From positions 496,001 to 560,000 of the forward strand of contig JAPZLL010000022.1 of assembly GCA_036250225.1 (NCBI GenBank): a DNA stretch of 64,000 bases, given 5' to 3'. The DNA comes from Cercophora sp. LCS_1 (taxonomy: Eukaryota > Ascomycota > Sordariomycetes > Sordariales > Lasiosphaeriaceae). The notes beneath the pieces were generated by a model. The model was not told the DNA's origin. It ran no database searches and was given only the letters and a program-made list of their open reading frames with translations. A program made the translations under genes and the position numbers. Below, one piece after another: positions 11,569 to 22,632 of the stretch (its first letter is position 1; the number at the start of each line of letters is the position of its first letter).

Positions 11569-12753
11569 TTAGATGTATCGCCCAGCACGACACTCCGCAG
11601 TCATGCAGACCGTCCCGGCTTTCCTGATCGATATATCCTGGCGAGTGAGCCCCTTGGTACCAACTGCTCCGCCCTCTTCAGGAACCGAGCTCGTGATGGT
11701 ATACTCCTCCCCCGCGTAGATGGGCGCCGTGGCGCGGTACGTGATCTCGTTCAAACGTCCAACATCGTAGGGACTCCCGTCGCTGTGCACATCGCGCCAG
11801 TAATCCGCCATGCAGACCAGATTCAGGGGTCCGTGAACGACGACGTTGGGGTGGCCTTCGACATTTCGCGTCCAGCCCTCATTGTAATGAATCATGTGGG
11901 CGTTAAACGTGAGTGCCGAGAAACGAAACAGAGCGGCCGGGGACCAGCTCAGGTGGCGTTCGAGAAACGCCTCCGGGTCCGAAGCCGTGACGTCTTGGAC
12001 CGATGACTTGGCTGGCGTCGGTGGCTGGACAGGTCCAGATGCTTGAAAGGGCTTTGCTTCGACTTCCCTGCGGTATATCCAAGCCCTGTCTACCCGTCAA
12101 TAATCCAAGTCTACCTGTGAAGAAGATCACATACCGTTGATCAAAGGTCGAAGGTCCTCTCTCCCCCCAAAACTCCTTCTCCACCTCCACCAGGACCATC
12201 TCACTTCCATCTCTGCTCTTCTTGACCGTCGACGAAACCAGTCTTGTGTGCTCCTCTACCCGCTCCCCGATCCTAAGCGGTACATCAAACCACTGCATCC
12301 GCCCACCAGCCCTGTCCACCGTCAGCTGTTAACGCGCCAGGTCGACGCAAGTCAAACGTACCACATCCGCCTTGTGAACGGAGCAGGCGGATTAAACGTC
12401 CGATCGGACCCGTCCGGACCAAGATCCATCTCCATCTCAGACGGGGTGAAATACACGAGATGGTACCCTGGAGGGAGTGGTGTCCCGACGGGTGCGCTAC
12501 CCCGTGTGACATCCAGGTCCGGCCACAGGTGCGTGCGGCCCAGCGTCAGACTAAGTTTCTGGAGCTGATTCCCGTCGAGGATCTGTTTGCGAGTGATTGT
12601 TTTACCGTAAAAGGTGCGCTTCAGTTGGTCTGCGGCTTCTTGGGCTGTGACGGCTTTGGTCGTGATGCGTCGGAGGTGCTGCTGGGTTTGGGTTTGGGTG
12701 GGCCTCGGCATTGGCAATGCGACGCCGAGGCGGGAGAGTCGGCGGGATAACAT
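11569..12753 (-). CDS. HTD2-like mitochondrial 3-hydroxyacyl-thioester dehydratase (hot-dog fold)
   Basis: Three minus-strand exons, 12753-12362, 12311-12135 and 12085-11569, with introns of 50 and 49 nt, encode 361 residues. The splices join RRMW to AGGRMQW and FDQR to AWIYR in frame. The first 30 residues are Arg-rich without acids, like a mitochondrial presequence. The C-terminal third carries the MaoC-type signature FNAHMIHYN...VVVHGPL near residues 250-275. Family enzymes dehydrate 3-hydroxyacyl-ACP in mitochondrial type II fatty acid synthesis, which feeds lipoate formation. A CoA-thioester hydratase of similar fold is the main alternative. Confidence 0.8.
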
Positions 12754-15281
12754 TCTGAGGGATTGAAAGTAACAGGTGTTTCGGGGCAGATGATACTTAT
12801 GGAAAAATGTACCTATCCAGAATATGGTTCGGGTTTTCTCGTGTGATATTTTTGTTGCTGCTGTTGTTTGAAGCCTGTTGAATGTCGCACCGGGTTGTCT
12901 CGGACCGCCCCGCCCCGCCGATGAGCGGTATGTCGTGGGGTCGTCACGGGGTCCAGGCTGTCGGACATTCTGGCGGCGATATCCGACCTCCTTTTCTGTG
13001 CTTGAAAGCAAACAAAAAAGGTCAACACTCTGTAAACACCAACAAAAAGAGCCACATCCGATTTTTTTTTTTTTTTTTTTTTTTTTGGAGCTCTATTGTT
13101 TTTCGCACATCCCATCTTCGACTCTGGCCTTCCCTGGGCGCCACTCAAGCCTCTTTCGATTCTAAAAAGACATCGATACGTACAAATTGGCATATTAGAA
13201 ATTTTAAACACACGTTTAAACTCTACGTGCGATGGCTAGAACCGCACTATCCTCCCTGGCTGCTAGAAGTTGAACGAAAATGGGGGAAAAGCTCGAAACA
13301 ATTTGTCCAAGCTGTCTGAGCAGAGATCAAGCTCATGAGACACAGACCAGCACTGCGCAGATGGGACCGGGAACCAACTGTGCCGCGAGGTCGGAGACGG
13401 CCTTTGCTCAGGCGGCGCAGCATCACGTCAAGTGAAATACCCGGATCGCAGTTTCCACCGAATAGACTGGCGGTTGCCCTAACAGATTCTTTACCCAATA
13501 ATTGAGAATTAAAAATCACAATGCAACCCATGGTAGCAAGAGGTGGATTAGAATCACAACCCATGCGGCTCGGCTACGAGCAGGGACTGGCGAGCTTTAT
13601 GGCCTTCCCCCTTGATCATTTTCACAGCAGTCAGCCCCAATAACGCTTCATTTGAATTTTGGGATTTCTACTTGGTAGGATGACTGAGGCCACGTAGATA
13701 ATAATCTGTAGTCATGAGCAGCCCAGCAAACACGTCGAAGGTTGACATGAAGCCACGTCGCTGTTGTTTGCTGGCTAACACTGAGTCTGGCATTGAATCT
13801 TTACCACACATAAACTCCATCGAACCGAGCTACCTCAGTCATGGCACATCGCTCGCCATCCTAAGAGTCACGAATGAAACTGTATCTCCTAGGGAACATG
13901 GTCCCCTGTGCTACGGATATGTGTTCAGTCAAACGACAAGACTGCCACTGCAGATCTCTGGTTAGTTACCCCCAAGTACTAGACTCAACGAAACTGACCT
14001 CGATAGACGTGGACAAAGTCATGCTCGGAAAACTGGCTTCCAATCCCAGCAAGAAGGCCTTCGACAGGACCAAGCCCATACACGTCGTTCACTGGATGCA
14101 TTGTGGATTCCATGGCGGTACTCACCCAAATGCATCAAAACCAACACTGTCGCTGGGAACCATGTGGGGTCTTTTATCCTCCCACATCTGTTTGTGGGAT
14201 TCTCAGATACGAAGATGCCGCAGTGTAGGGAATCTTGGAAGGGCACATGTTCGCGTTGGCAAGGTCGGAACGTCCCTTGCCTGCGCTCAGACCTCGAAAT
14301 CGGATCGGGTTGAGATTGAGCCTAGCGGTCACGGTGGCCTGAGGTGTGTGTGCGAGGAGGGGGTCGGTGAATTTACGGGGGCTTTTCCGATGCCGGGGAG
14401 ACTACCTCTGGTTCGCGTGGGTGATATCCAAGTGAACGACGCGATGCCTGCGATTCCGTATTTGGGAAGCTTAATGCCAAGATTTCAGGCAAGCGGGAGC
14501 GGTCCTGAACGGCAACATCCTGGCGAGGTCCTGCCACCTTGTCGCTTTCCTGGCAGGGCTGACCGTTCGTCCCGACAGGTCGTGCTTGGCGTTCCGATGA
14601 CAGCGGTCTGAACATGCTTGGTCGCATCGCCCGAGGCGAATGAAGCTGTCGGTCCAATCGACCAGTTGAGCGCTTCTTTCAATGTGATGGGACACTCAGC
14701 GAATCGCGAATCCTGCCCTCGCGAGACGTGCCCTCGTCCTCATCGCTCGAACTCGATGACTGTCCTGGCCCTGCTCGAATATCCCCGCTCTGCCGCAATC
14801 CAGGGATGTGACGACTGCGCCGAAGACTTGCAGCCGACGGCAGTCGTTCGCGAACAACATTGGCTCATTGGCTGCCAGAATCGCGACCCCGGTAGGAGCT
14901 AGCCCGAAAAAGGCTCCCTGGTATCCCGGATCGAGGCGAAGCCATTGGCGGCCTACAGATTGCTGCAGGGCGTTGGGCAAGTCTCGTGTTGTGACGGGGT
15001 CGAGTTGCCGCGGTGGTGGGTTGTGGTTGCCTTTTCGACTCGACTTTCGACATTCGAGGAACTTGCACCCAAAATCCCTTCCACGTCCTTCCCTTTTGTC
15101 TCAAGCAAAGCGAGATTGCGGCGGCGTTGGCAGCCGACAACATTGTCCCAATTGAACTGGAATTGCAAACAGGACCCCGGCCGAGCATTTCAACATTGTG
15201 CGTGCTGGTTGATGCCCCGCTTTCCCTCGCCGTCCGCGGGTGGCAGCTGCCCGGCCGAGGACCCGGCCGAGTGCTGACCTG
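12754..15281. other. Long intergenic region
   Basis: About 2.5 kb without a supported gene. It has a run of about 25 T at 13062-13086. A minus-strand frame at 14696-14980 reads as plausible protein for about 80 residues but has no ATG context, partner exon or family resemblance. The right end is the promoter of the zinc-finger gene. Confidence 0.4.
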
Positions 15282-18200
15282 ATGGGTGAGTGGCACCTTC
15301 TCCGCTGTTCTTCGTTGCACTGCGTATGGTGCTAAATAAAACCGCTTTTAGATTCCTGCAATTCGACAAGTTTCTCCCTTGGTGTCGATGTCGGTGAAGG
15401 ACATGCCCCTCATCTCGACGAGTCCTTCAGCTGGCTTGTTGCCCAAGACAGCCACGGCCATGACCCAGGCCACCCCGAGCATCACCAGCACGGGGACGCG
15501 ATGGACATAGACTTTGACTTTGATTCTTTGTCTTGGACTGACGAGCTCGACCATTGCATCGCCGACGTTAACCTCGACTTGGGGGTTGGCCTTCAAGACT
15601 CTTTTGGTACCGTCCCTCCTGATCTTTCATTCGCCGAGAACGAGTCTGCACTTCCCGACTTTGCCAACCACATGCACGATCTCTCAGTGCATTCCGCCGG
15701 CACGATGGTCCTAGCACCGCCCATCGGGCAGTGGAATCCCCAGAGCATGACCCCGGCACGCGAAGACCCGGCACCAGAGCTTCTCCGGAGCCAATTGTCT
15801 CTGCTTTGTCGGGGTTCGTACGGTGACGAGCTTGTGTTCAAGAACTGCGACTCTTCCAAGGCAATGCTGCTTCACGGTTTGTCGATGGAGTTCGGCCTCA
15901 AGTACTCGCACGACTTTTCCACAGGGGAGGTGTCAATTGCTCGTGCTGCGGCGGCAGCTGTTTCCTTCAAACCGCCTACACCGGCCCTCGTGGTAACCTC
16001 ACCCTTTCAAGGAATTGAATACGTAGCCCAGAGGACCGTTGAGACGGCCAGTTCTACTACCAGCCTGATGAGACAAACCATAACGCCAGCAGCTTCGACT
16101 CCGCCCAACCGTCAACTAACAAGACAACTAAGTCGAGGTCAGCGAATCACCGACTCGATCAGCAGACACGTATCGACCTGGAAAACATCCATCTCCAAAA
16201 ACGGGGGTCGTAAAGGGCCCTTGACGGAGGATGGTCGACGCGACATGAAAGTCTTGGAGGGTGCTGGCGGTGCCTGCTGGAGATGCAAAGTTCTTCGTCG
16301 AAAGGTAAGCCTGAGAATTCGTCGACTTGACGTCAGATGCTAACTCTTGCAGTGTGATCCTGGTACTCCTTGCAAGTGCTGCCTTCAGACAGCCCCAATG
16401 CCGCATCTGGGCGACGACGCCCCTCTTTGGCCCTTGATCGGCTGCCGACGAGGCCCTTTACGGGACGCTCTTCCGGTCCAAATCCTATGTCCTGCCGTTC
16501 TACGAGACCCCAGGACCGACGCCGACTCGATGAAAGACGACTTCCGGCCTCGTCATTCGCTGGATATCGCAGATCAATGCTTGCTGTCAGCCGAGAGCCA
16601 AAGGCGTGCCGACATGAAAGCCGTGCTGGAGTGTGCTTCGGACAAGCTCTCGATCTCCGACCCCATAACACGAAAGTCATTTGTCTCTTTTGTTGAGACT
16701 GGCCGCTATCGCAACACAGAGTCTCTGCAAAAGTCGTTGGTTCTCGAAGAAGAGTCTGTTGTGTACAGCGAGTTGATTGCTGCCATCGGTTGGGAGCTGG
16801 CCGAGAATAGTGGCGTCTTGCAAGTTCTGGAAATCAAATCGTGGGAAGAGTTCATGAACATGCTTGAAATTGCATGTATTTATGAATCCGAAGTCGGACA
16901 GGTACGAGCGACCCCCTCTCAATATCAAGCAAGCCTTTGCTAACAACAACGTAGACATCATTGGTCATGATGTCAATGGTCTGTCTGCGACACTGTCTGG
17001 AAGCGTTGCGTCTTCACTCGGCCGGCCTGCTGGTCGAAGACGAACACGTCGACTGCCAACCCGGTCTTTGCCACGTGCAATGCATCCAAGACCTTTCGTA
17101 CTACGTCGAGGCATTCATCCGCGAATTGTCATCGGTTGTGTTTAATAAGGAAAACATGCGTGATAGGCGATGGTGGCTCTCGACGTTTTACAGTCTTTGC
17201 ATCCAGAGCTACGTCAGACAAGCTCTGATTGCGATTGAAACACAGCTTTGCTTCGCCTCGGCCGACGATGTCCCGGCCGAGGACCTCACAGCGACACAGT
17301 ACCTGCATCTTGCGGCGGTCCTTTTTACCGCGGCGTCGGCAAAGTATGATCCTCTTCTTGGTGGCCGTCTCCAGTATGCAATCACAGAGAGCTCGATTAT
17401 CCCCGAAACAAACGTTCCAGAGCTGCATCACTCATCTGCCAGGGTGGCATGCGAGGTCGCGAGGTGGCCCGAGGTAGGGGTTAAGAACTCGTACCAATTC
17501 CTCCGAAAGCTGTTGCAAATTGGATCCGTCGACTTTGAACAGGAGCAGAGCGATCTCCAACCAATTCGAACCTCGGTTTCTTCGGGCCGTCTCACGCCTG
17601 ACACGCTCAGACCATCGACGGGTTCCAAGCACAGCCTCAAGAACCCGAGCTCGGTTTATCTTGCTTCTTCGGCACAAAAGATGGATGTCGAACCCCCAAC
17701 CGACGTTGTTGCTCCGCAGAAGAAGCAGGTTGGAAACACGAAGAGATGGTCGGCTGAGACTGGTTACTCGATGTGGTCCGCAACAAGTGCTTCAAACGCT
17801 AGTTCCTTGAGTCTTGCCAGGACCTTCCAATCAGATGTAACCAGCATCCACGAAGCGTTGTCACCGGCCCAGGAGTCGTTGATGGAGGAGATGGCAGAGG
17901 AATTCAGCCTCCACGAACAGGCAAATCTGGAGCCTGTGGCCCTTGCAGAAGCAATGCTGACGGGGGCGTCCCTCGACCGGCCCATGGGATCTGCGGCCGG
18001 CATGCCGTTGACAGCGTGCTTTGTTTGCCATTGCTGCCCGCGAACACCTCAGCGGTTCAGGACAGCCAATGAGCTGACGTACGTTCGACCACCATAGTGC
18101 AACTAGGTAACTTCGCTGACTGATTCTTCTAGGAAACACGAATCTGAAAAACCCCACCCATGCACACGATGCAAGCGTCGTTTCAAGTCACCAGCCGAAG

Positions 18201-18574
18201 CCGACAGACACATGAAGGCCGTCCACATCAAGTCGCACTACTGGACTTGCAAAGCATTGGAGGACCCGCTTATCGCCTTTTTTCAGGAAGACTGGGACAA
18301 TGGCACGTACGACATTTGTGGATTCTGCGGAGGGGGGTTTCTCCAGGGGCAGGGTGGTTCAGGCGGCGAGGAGAAGAGGGCCCAAGAGCTTATCTCCCAC
18401 CTGGAGGACATTCATCATTACGGGGAGTGCAACCGGGAGAAGGAGTTTTATCGGGTTGATAATTTCAGACAGCATTTGAAGGCCACACACGTGGCGAAGC
18501 AGACAAAGTGGCTGAAGGAACTCGAGGCGAGGTGCCGGACTTCGACCGCGGGGACAAAAAATGACGGCGTTTAG
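15282..18574 (+). CDS. Zinc-cluster-like plus C2H2 zinc-finger protein
   Basis: Five coding exons: 15282-15285, 15352-16304, 16353-16901, 16955-18078 and 18133-18574, giving 1023 residues. The first coding exon is only ATGG. After the 66-nt intron (GTGAGT..CTAAAT..TTTTAG) the frame runs without stops into the ATG at 15501, adding 51 residues. Residues 310-350 form a variant zinc cluster, C-x2-C-x6-C-x5-C-x2-C with a last Cys 21 residues on in LIGCRRG. Near residues 855-960 lie Cys/His motifs, including CTRCKRRFKSPAEADRHMKAVH. The middle, about 500 residues, is mostly helical. It is probably a nuclear DNA-binding regulator with unknown targets. If the tiny exon is wrong, translation would start at 15501. 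Confidence 0.82.
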
Positions 18575-19373
18575 GGTAGATTTCCGTCTGGGCAACGTTT
18601 GTCCAGCATAGACAACATTACCATTCTAATTGCCATGTTGGTTCCCTTGAATGTTTGAATCGGGAGTGTTGTTGATTGGCCTGTGATTAACTCCATGGTC
18701 ACTCACTTCATTTTTTTTTTTGTAGATCGATGAGACGCCATCTCCTGTGCCAAGCTAGGATGAAAAAAAGAGAAAGGGCGAATATGTGGACATCCAAATT
18801 CACTCTGATCATCCGAGTTCAACGAGGGCAATATTCGCAACAACACACTGGCCGTGATTTGGCTAGCTCAGAAAGGAACACCTGTGTCCTAGGCATCGTT
18901 TGTGGGCATGGATAGGAGCTGTAATGTGCGGGAAGCTTACTGGTCCCGCGTTCCCCTTCCGTCTCCCCTCCTGTCCCCTCGACAGTTGCCACGACAAGGA
19001 TCCACCGGCCGATTCCAGAAGCCTTTCCCTGCACGGAAGGAGCTATGTAAGTTGGCTCGTGGCCCAGCTCAGTCAGCAGCAGGGCGAGACCGGATTTCGT
19101 CCGCACAGAACGAAGAGATGTCCACTACAAGATTCATATTCTATTACTATTCACGCATCCAGCCATGCTACTACCTCCCTCTCCGTGTATCTCGCAGCAT
19201 CAACTAACCAGAAGACGGCAAATAGGTATCGAAATGCAAACAACCAGAAAGCAGCTGACCAAAGGCCACAAATGCGGATGTCACGGTGCCAAAACAGATA
19301 CGCTCAACACAGCCAACCCGACCCATCTGGGCCTTTCCCGTTATCCTCATCAACCACGAACCGACTCGAGTCC
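18575..19373. other. Convergent 3' flanks
   Basis: Nothing gene-like in about 800 nt between two convergent genes. A short T-run occurs at 18712-18722. It probably contains the transcript ends of both neighbours. Confidence 0.5.
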
Positions 19374-20024
19374 TTAGCCAGAGCACTGCCAGTCAACAAC
19401 GGAGAACAGGAACAACAGTGCGTGAAGACCCCTATCAAGCCGTTGATTAGCATACTGTTGTCAATCGAAGGGTTCCATCAGGACAAACTCACGCGGCAAC
19501 AAAGGTGGCATTGGTCGAAATGATGGACGCAAGCCTGGCCCTCTCCAGCTCGCTCCCGTACGGGCACTCGGCGTACGTCAGATGCTTCTCGGCGCACTCG
19601 TTCTCGGCGGCCGCGAAAACGCCAAGCATCAGCGGGATGATGAACATGGCGAAGGCGGTGACGGCCTCGACAAGGGTGAGGAGGACCCTGTTGAGACGGG
19701 GAACGCGTCTGGTCGAGTCCGAGAGAGCGGCAATTTCGGCTATCGAGATGACGAAGCCGAGGGAGGCCTATTCACAGAGTTTCATGAGCTGATTGTGAGT
19801 TGCGGACTAGGGACGGAAAGGAAACATACCATGCCGAAGATGGGGGCCTGCTTCTTCAGATACCCGTGTCCGATGTTGGCTGCGTAGCCACCCGCTGCGA
19901 TAGCGAGCAGACAACAAGTGACCGAGCCGCCGTGGAAGATGATTCTCCATTTGGCGTTGCGCGAGGGGTAGCGCGGCCGCACCATCTTGGACTTGGTGGG
20001 CTGGGCTTCGAGATCGAGCGGCAT
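19374..20024 (-). CDS. Four-TM MARVEL-like membrane protein
   Basis: Three minus-strand exons, 20024-19830, 19767-19493 and 19431-19374, with introns of 62 and 61 nt, encode 175 residues. The splices join IFGM to ASLGF and FVAA to GLHALL in frame, and the protein ends VVDWQCSG. Four hydrophobic segments lie near residues 28-49, 62-82, 98-120 and 150-170. A soluble loop with two Cys (NECAEK and YAECPYG) sits between helices 3 and 4. The layout is that of small fungal MARVEL-type tetraspan proteins found at the plasma membrane. Function not known; the family name is inferred from topology, not from a motif. Confidence 0.75.
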
Positions 20025-20791
20025 CGTGGCGGTTGGTTGTTGTCGATCTGGTGGTGGGTTGTAACAATCCGATCCGATCTGTGTTGAATCCAAGGCTAAT
20101 GTTCTAGAAGCACGGAGAGCCGTTACACTGCGGGGAACCAACAAGTATATACCAGTTGTTCGCGGCGAAGCCCTCGAGTGAAACCACACCAGTTCTGCCT
20201 TCATCTAACGGCTCCATCCTTCCGACCAGCGCAGCGACTCAATCGACGTACCCGTGCTCTTCCTTTGGTTCTGGGCGGGGGCAGTGCTGTGCCCAACTGT
20301 CAGCTGTCATTGGCACCAAATGCTGTGCAGCAGCGGGTAAACGGGACTCGTGTAACACAAGCAACGGCGCCAAGGGGCTGTCGCGTGGTATTCTCGCCCG
20401 CAAACACTAGTATTGAGTCTTGGCTGCCGCGCTCCAAGCCTGTGCTTCATGCAAGCAAAGTCTCGGTAAAGACGGGCCGTGTCTTTTTCGTTGTTGCCGC
20501 CATTTCAGTTGCTGATGCCTTCGCTAATGGGTCATTAGCCATAGTTGCACATTCCCCACGGCAGACATTATCGTCTTGGAACTCTTGGTATCGATGCAGG
20601 GATCTAGATAAGCCTCATTCGCCTCTTAGCCGCCACCCACGTGAGGTCGAAGGGGGCGGTTTTCACTTTGTCTAGAGAAATACGTGTATGTCTGACACGC
20701 GGAATTTCATTGGGCTTCACGACGGGTATTCGGGCCATGAAATGCAACAAAACAAGCGGGGATTCCCAGTCTCAACCCGACCTCAAGCGCA
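20025..20791. other. Promoter of the four-TM gene and intergenic DNA
   Basis: A minus-strand TATA-like element (TATATAC, about 20145-20152) lies about 120 nt before the ATG at 20024. The rest of the 767 nt shows no supportable gene; its right end is the 3' flank of the monooxygenase gene. Confidence 0.45.
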
Positions 20792-22202
20792 TCAATCACA
20801 CAACGGCTCTATCCTCCCATTCGCGAATTCAGCCCTGACTCTGGCAGACACTTCGTCCCACTTATCACGAGCATCCTGCTCAGCATCGAATCTGTACAGC
20901 GGCCGGTTCTGTTTGGTTCCATGTTAGCGAGAGTATCACGGGAAGAGAAACAAACACACCTTGATCTTGACCATGTCCGGGTCGACCTCGATCTCGCCAT
21001 CCACATTCTTCAAAACATTGTGCCACCGATCCCTCAAATCCTCGCCATGCGTTTGACTGACTCTTGTCCTGGGGAATCGCAGCTTCTCATACCCTCTCGT
21101 CGCGACGCGAACCTCGTCCCTTCCAACCAGTCCAAGACAAACAGCCAACGCGCCAGCACTCTCACAAGCCTGACTCGCCCCCTGGGCTGAAGTTGGCAAA
21201 TGCGCGTGGCAGCTGTCGCCCAGCAACACGATCCGATGCGACCCGGCCGAAACCCAGGTTGACAAGGGCTTCCGGTAGCAAATCTTCCAGTCGAGACACT
21301 TTTCCGTCGACTTGATGGCCTCCTTGATGTCAGGATCAATGTCCTCGACCAGCCTCCTCACCTCGTCCATATCTCCCGGCTGAAACCACGACTCGGGTAC
21401 ATCGCCATCGTCTTTGTGCGTCAGGATCCAGTTGAACTCTTTGCCTCCGCGCAACGTATTCTGCACAACATGGGTATCAGGTCCAATCCAAAAGTTGACG
21501 CTGTCCCCGCCCAGAAACTTGTTTCGTGCCGGATCGTTCCTCATCTCCTCGCTCGGTTCAAAATACGCCCTAAAACAGGCATATCCGCTCGAGACAGGCT
21601 CGTCCCTCGCTCCAAGAACGAGATGTCGAGCGAGTGACTTGATCCCGTCGCACGCAACAATCACATCGGCGCTTAGCCTCTCTCCACTCGCCAGCTGGAT
21701 TTCAGCCTCGGGGTCTTTGTCTTCGTACGCAACCACTTCGCAGCCCATCCGGATCGGGATCCCCCTTTCCTTGACCCATTTGAGAAAAATGTCGTGGTAG
21801 TCGCCTCGATGACCGATATACCCGGCCATGTCCATTAGGGGTTGCTCAGCGAGAACTTTGCCGTCGTGCCATCGTCGGATCTTCATGGTCGGCGCTTGGT
21901 TACCAATGGACTGGATTTCGGAAACGGAACAGCCCCAACGCGCGAGGAGCTTGTAGGCATTTTCGCCTAGGCCGAGGGAGTCGCCTAGCCGGTGGAAGGC
22001 GCGCACTTTGTCGAGGACTGCGACGACGTTGTGGCCATGGTGGTGCAAGGCGAGGGCAGCCGCGCAGCCACCTAGACCGGCGCCGATGACGATGACTGTC
22101 CGGGGATGTTAAGTGGTGCTGGGTCTTGGGTCAGGGAGAGGGTGACGAACCTCGGAGGGGCGGGGAGTGAGGGGAGGCAAGGCGTTGGTAGGAGTCTGCC
22201 AT
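20792..22202 (-). CDS. FAD-dependent aromatic monooxygenase (salicylate-hydroxylase-like, class A)
   Basis: Three minus-strand exons, 22202-22151, 22095-20960 and 20908-20792, with introns of 55 and 51 nt, encode 434 residues. The first splice builds the Rossmann motif VIVIGAGLGGCAAA near residues 18-31. Other family marks are VACDGIKS (the DG motif) and GDSCHAHLPTSAQGASQACE (the second FAD motif). These enzymes use NAD(P)H and O2 to hydroxylate phenolic acids, often with decarboxylation. The VAO-type gene starts 430 bp away in the opposite direction, which suggests a shared promoter and a joint role in phenolic breakdown. The exact substrate is not readable from sequence. Confidence 0.87.
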
Positions 22203-22632
22203 GGTGGCGTTGATGGTGTTGGTAAGTAAGTGAAGTCTCGATTGAATGGTGATGAGAACATCAACACCAAAGCTGACATGTAAGTAGTGGTGGGTGGTGA
22301 TATTGTCTTGTCTGATGCGGGGGACGTGATGACTGCTTTCTGCCCCCGAGCTGCCGATGCGGATGTCGTTTCACTGTCGGCTCCGGGAATACTTATTTGG
22401 AAAACCACTACCGGCAGAAACGTGCAGTGTATTCTTGTCCCGCTCTCCCCTCATCGTGGGCTGGGTGCGGGGTTACCCGCCCGTCCGCCAGGGGGAACGG
22501 CAACGCATGAGACATCTCCAACATGGCCTAGATTGCTGAAGATGTCCAAGTTAAAAGATCTCTTGGTTCCCGGGTGTTTGGCTCATGCAATGCAGTGTCA
22601 ACCACACCAGCTGTTGTTTCTCGATACTCACC
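22203..22632. promoter_or_regulatory. Shared divergent promoter of the two flavoenzyme genes
   Basis: This 430-bp region separates two start codons facing away from each other. Two GCGGGG hexamers (22318-22323 and 22468-22473) match the SYGGRG consensus of the carbon catabolite repressor CreA/CRE1. Such short sites are common by chance, so regulation by glucose is only a suggestion. Confidence 0.4.

Noticed and set aside
14696..14980. Minus-strand 95-codon frame upstream of the zinc-finger gene
   Set aside because: Reads plausibly but has no family resemblance and no partner exon. Not enough for a gene call.
15388..15510. 40-codon upstream ORF overlapping the ATG at 15501
   Set aside because: The region is better explained as coding exon 2 of the zinc-finger gene in another frame, joined to ATGG at 15282.
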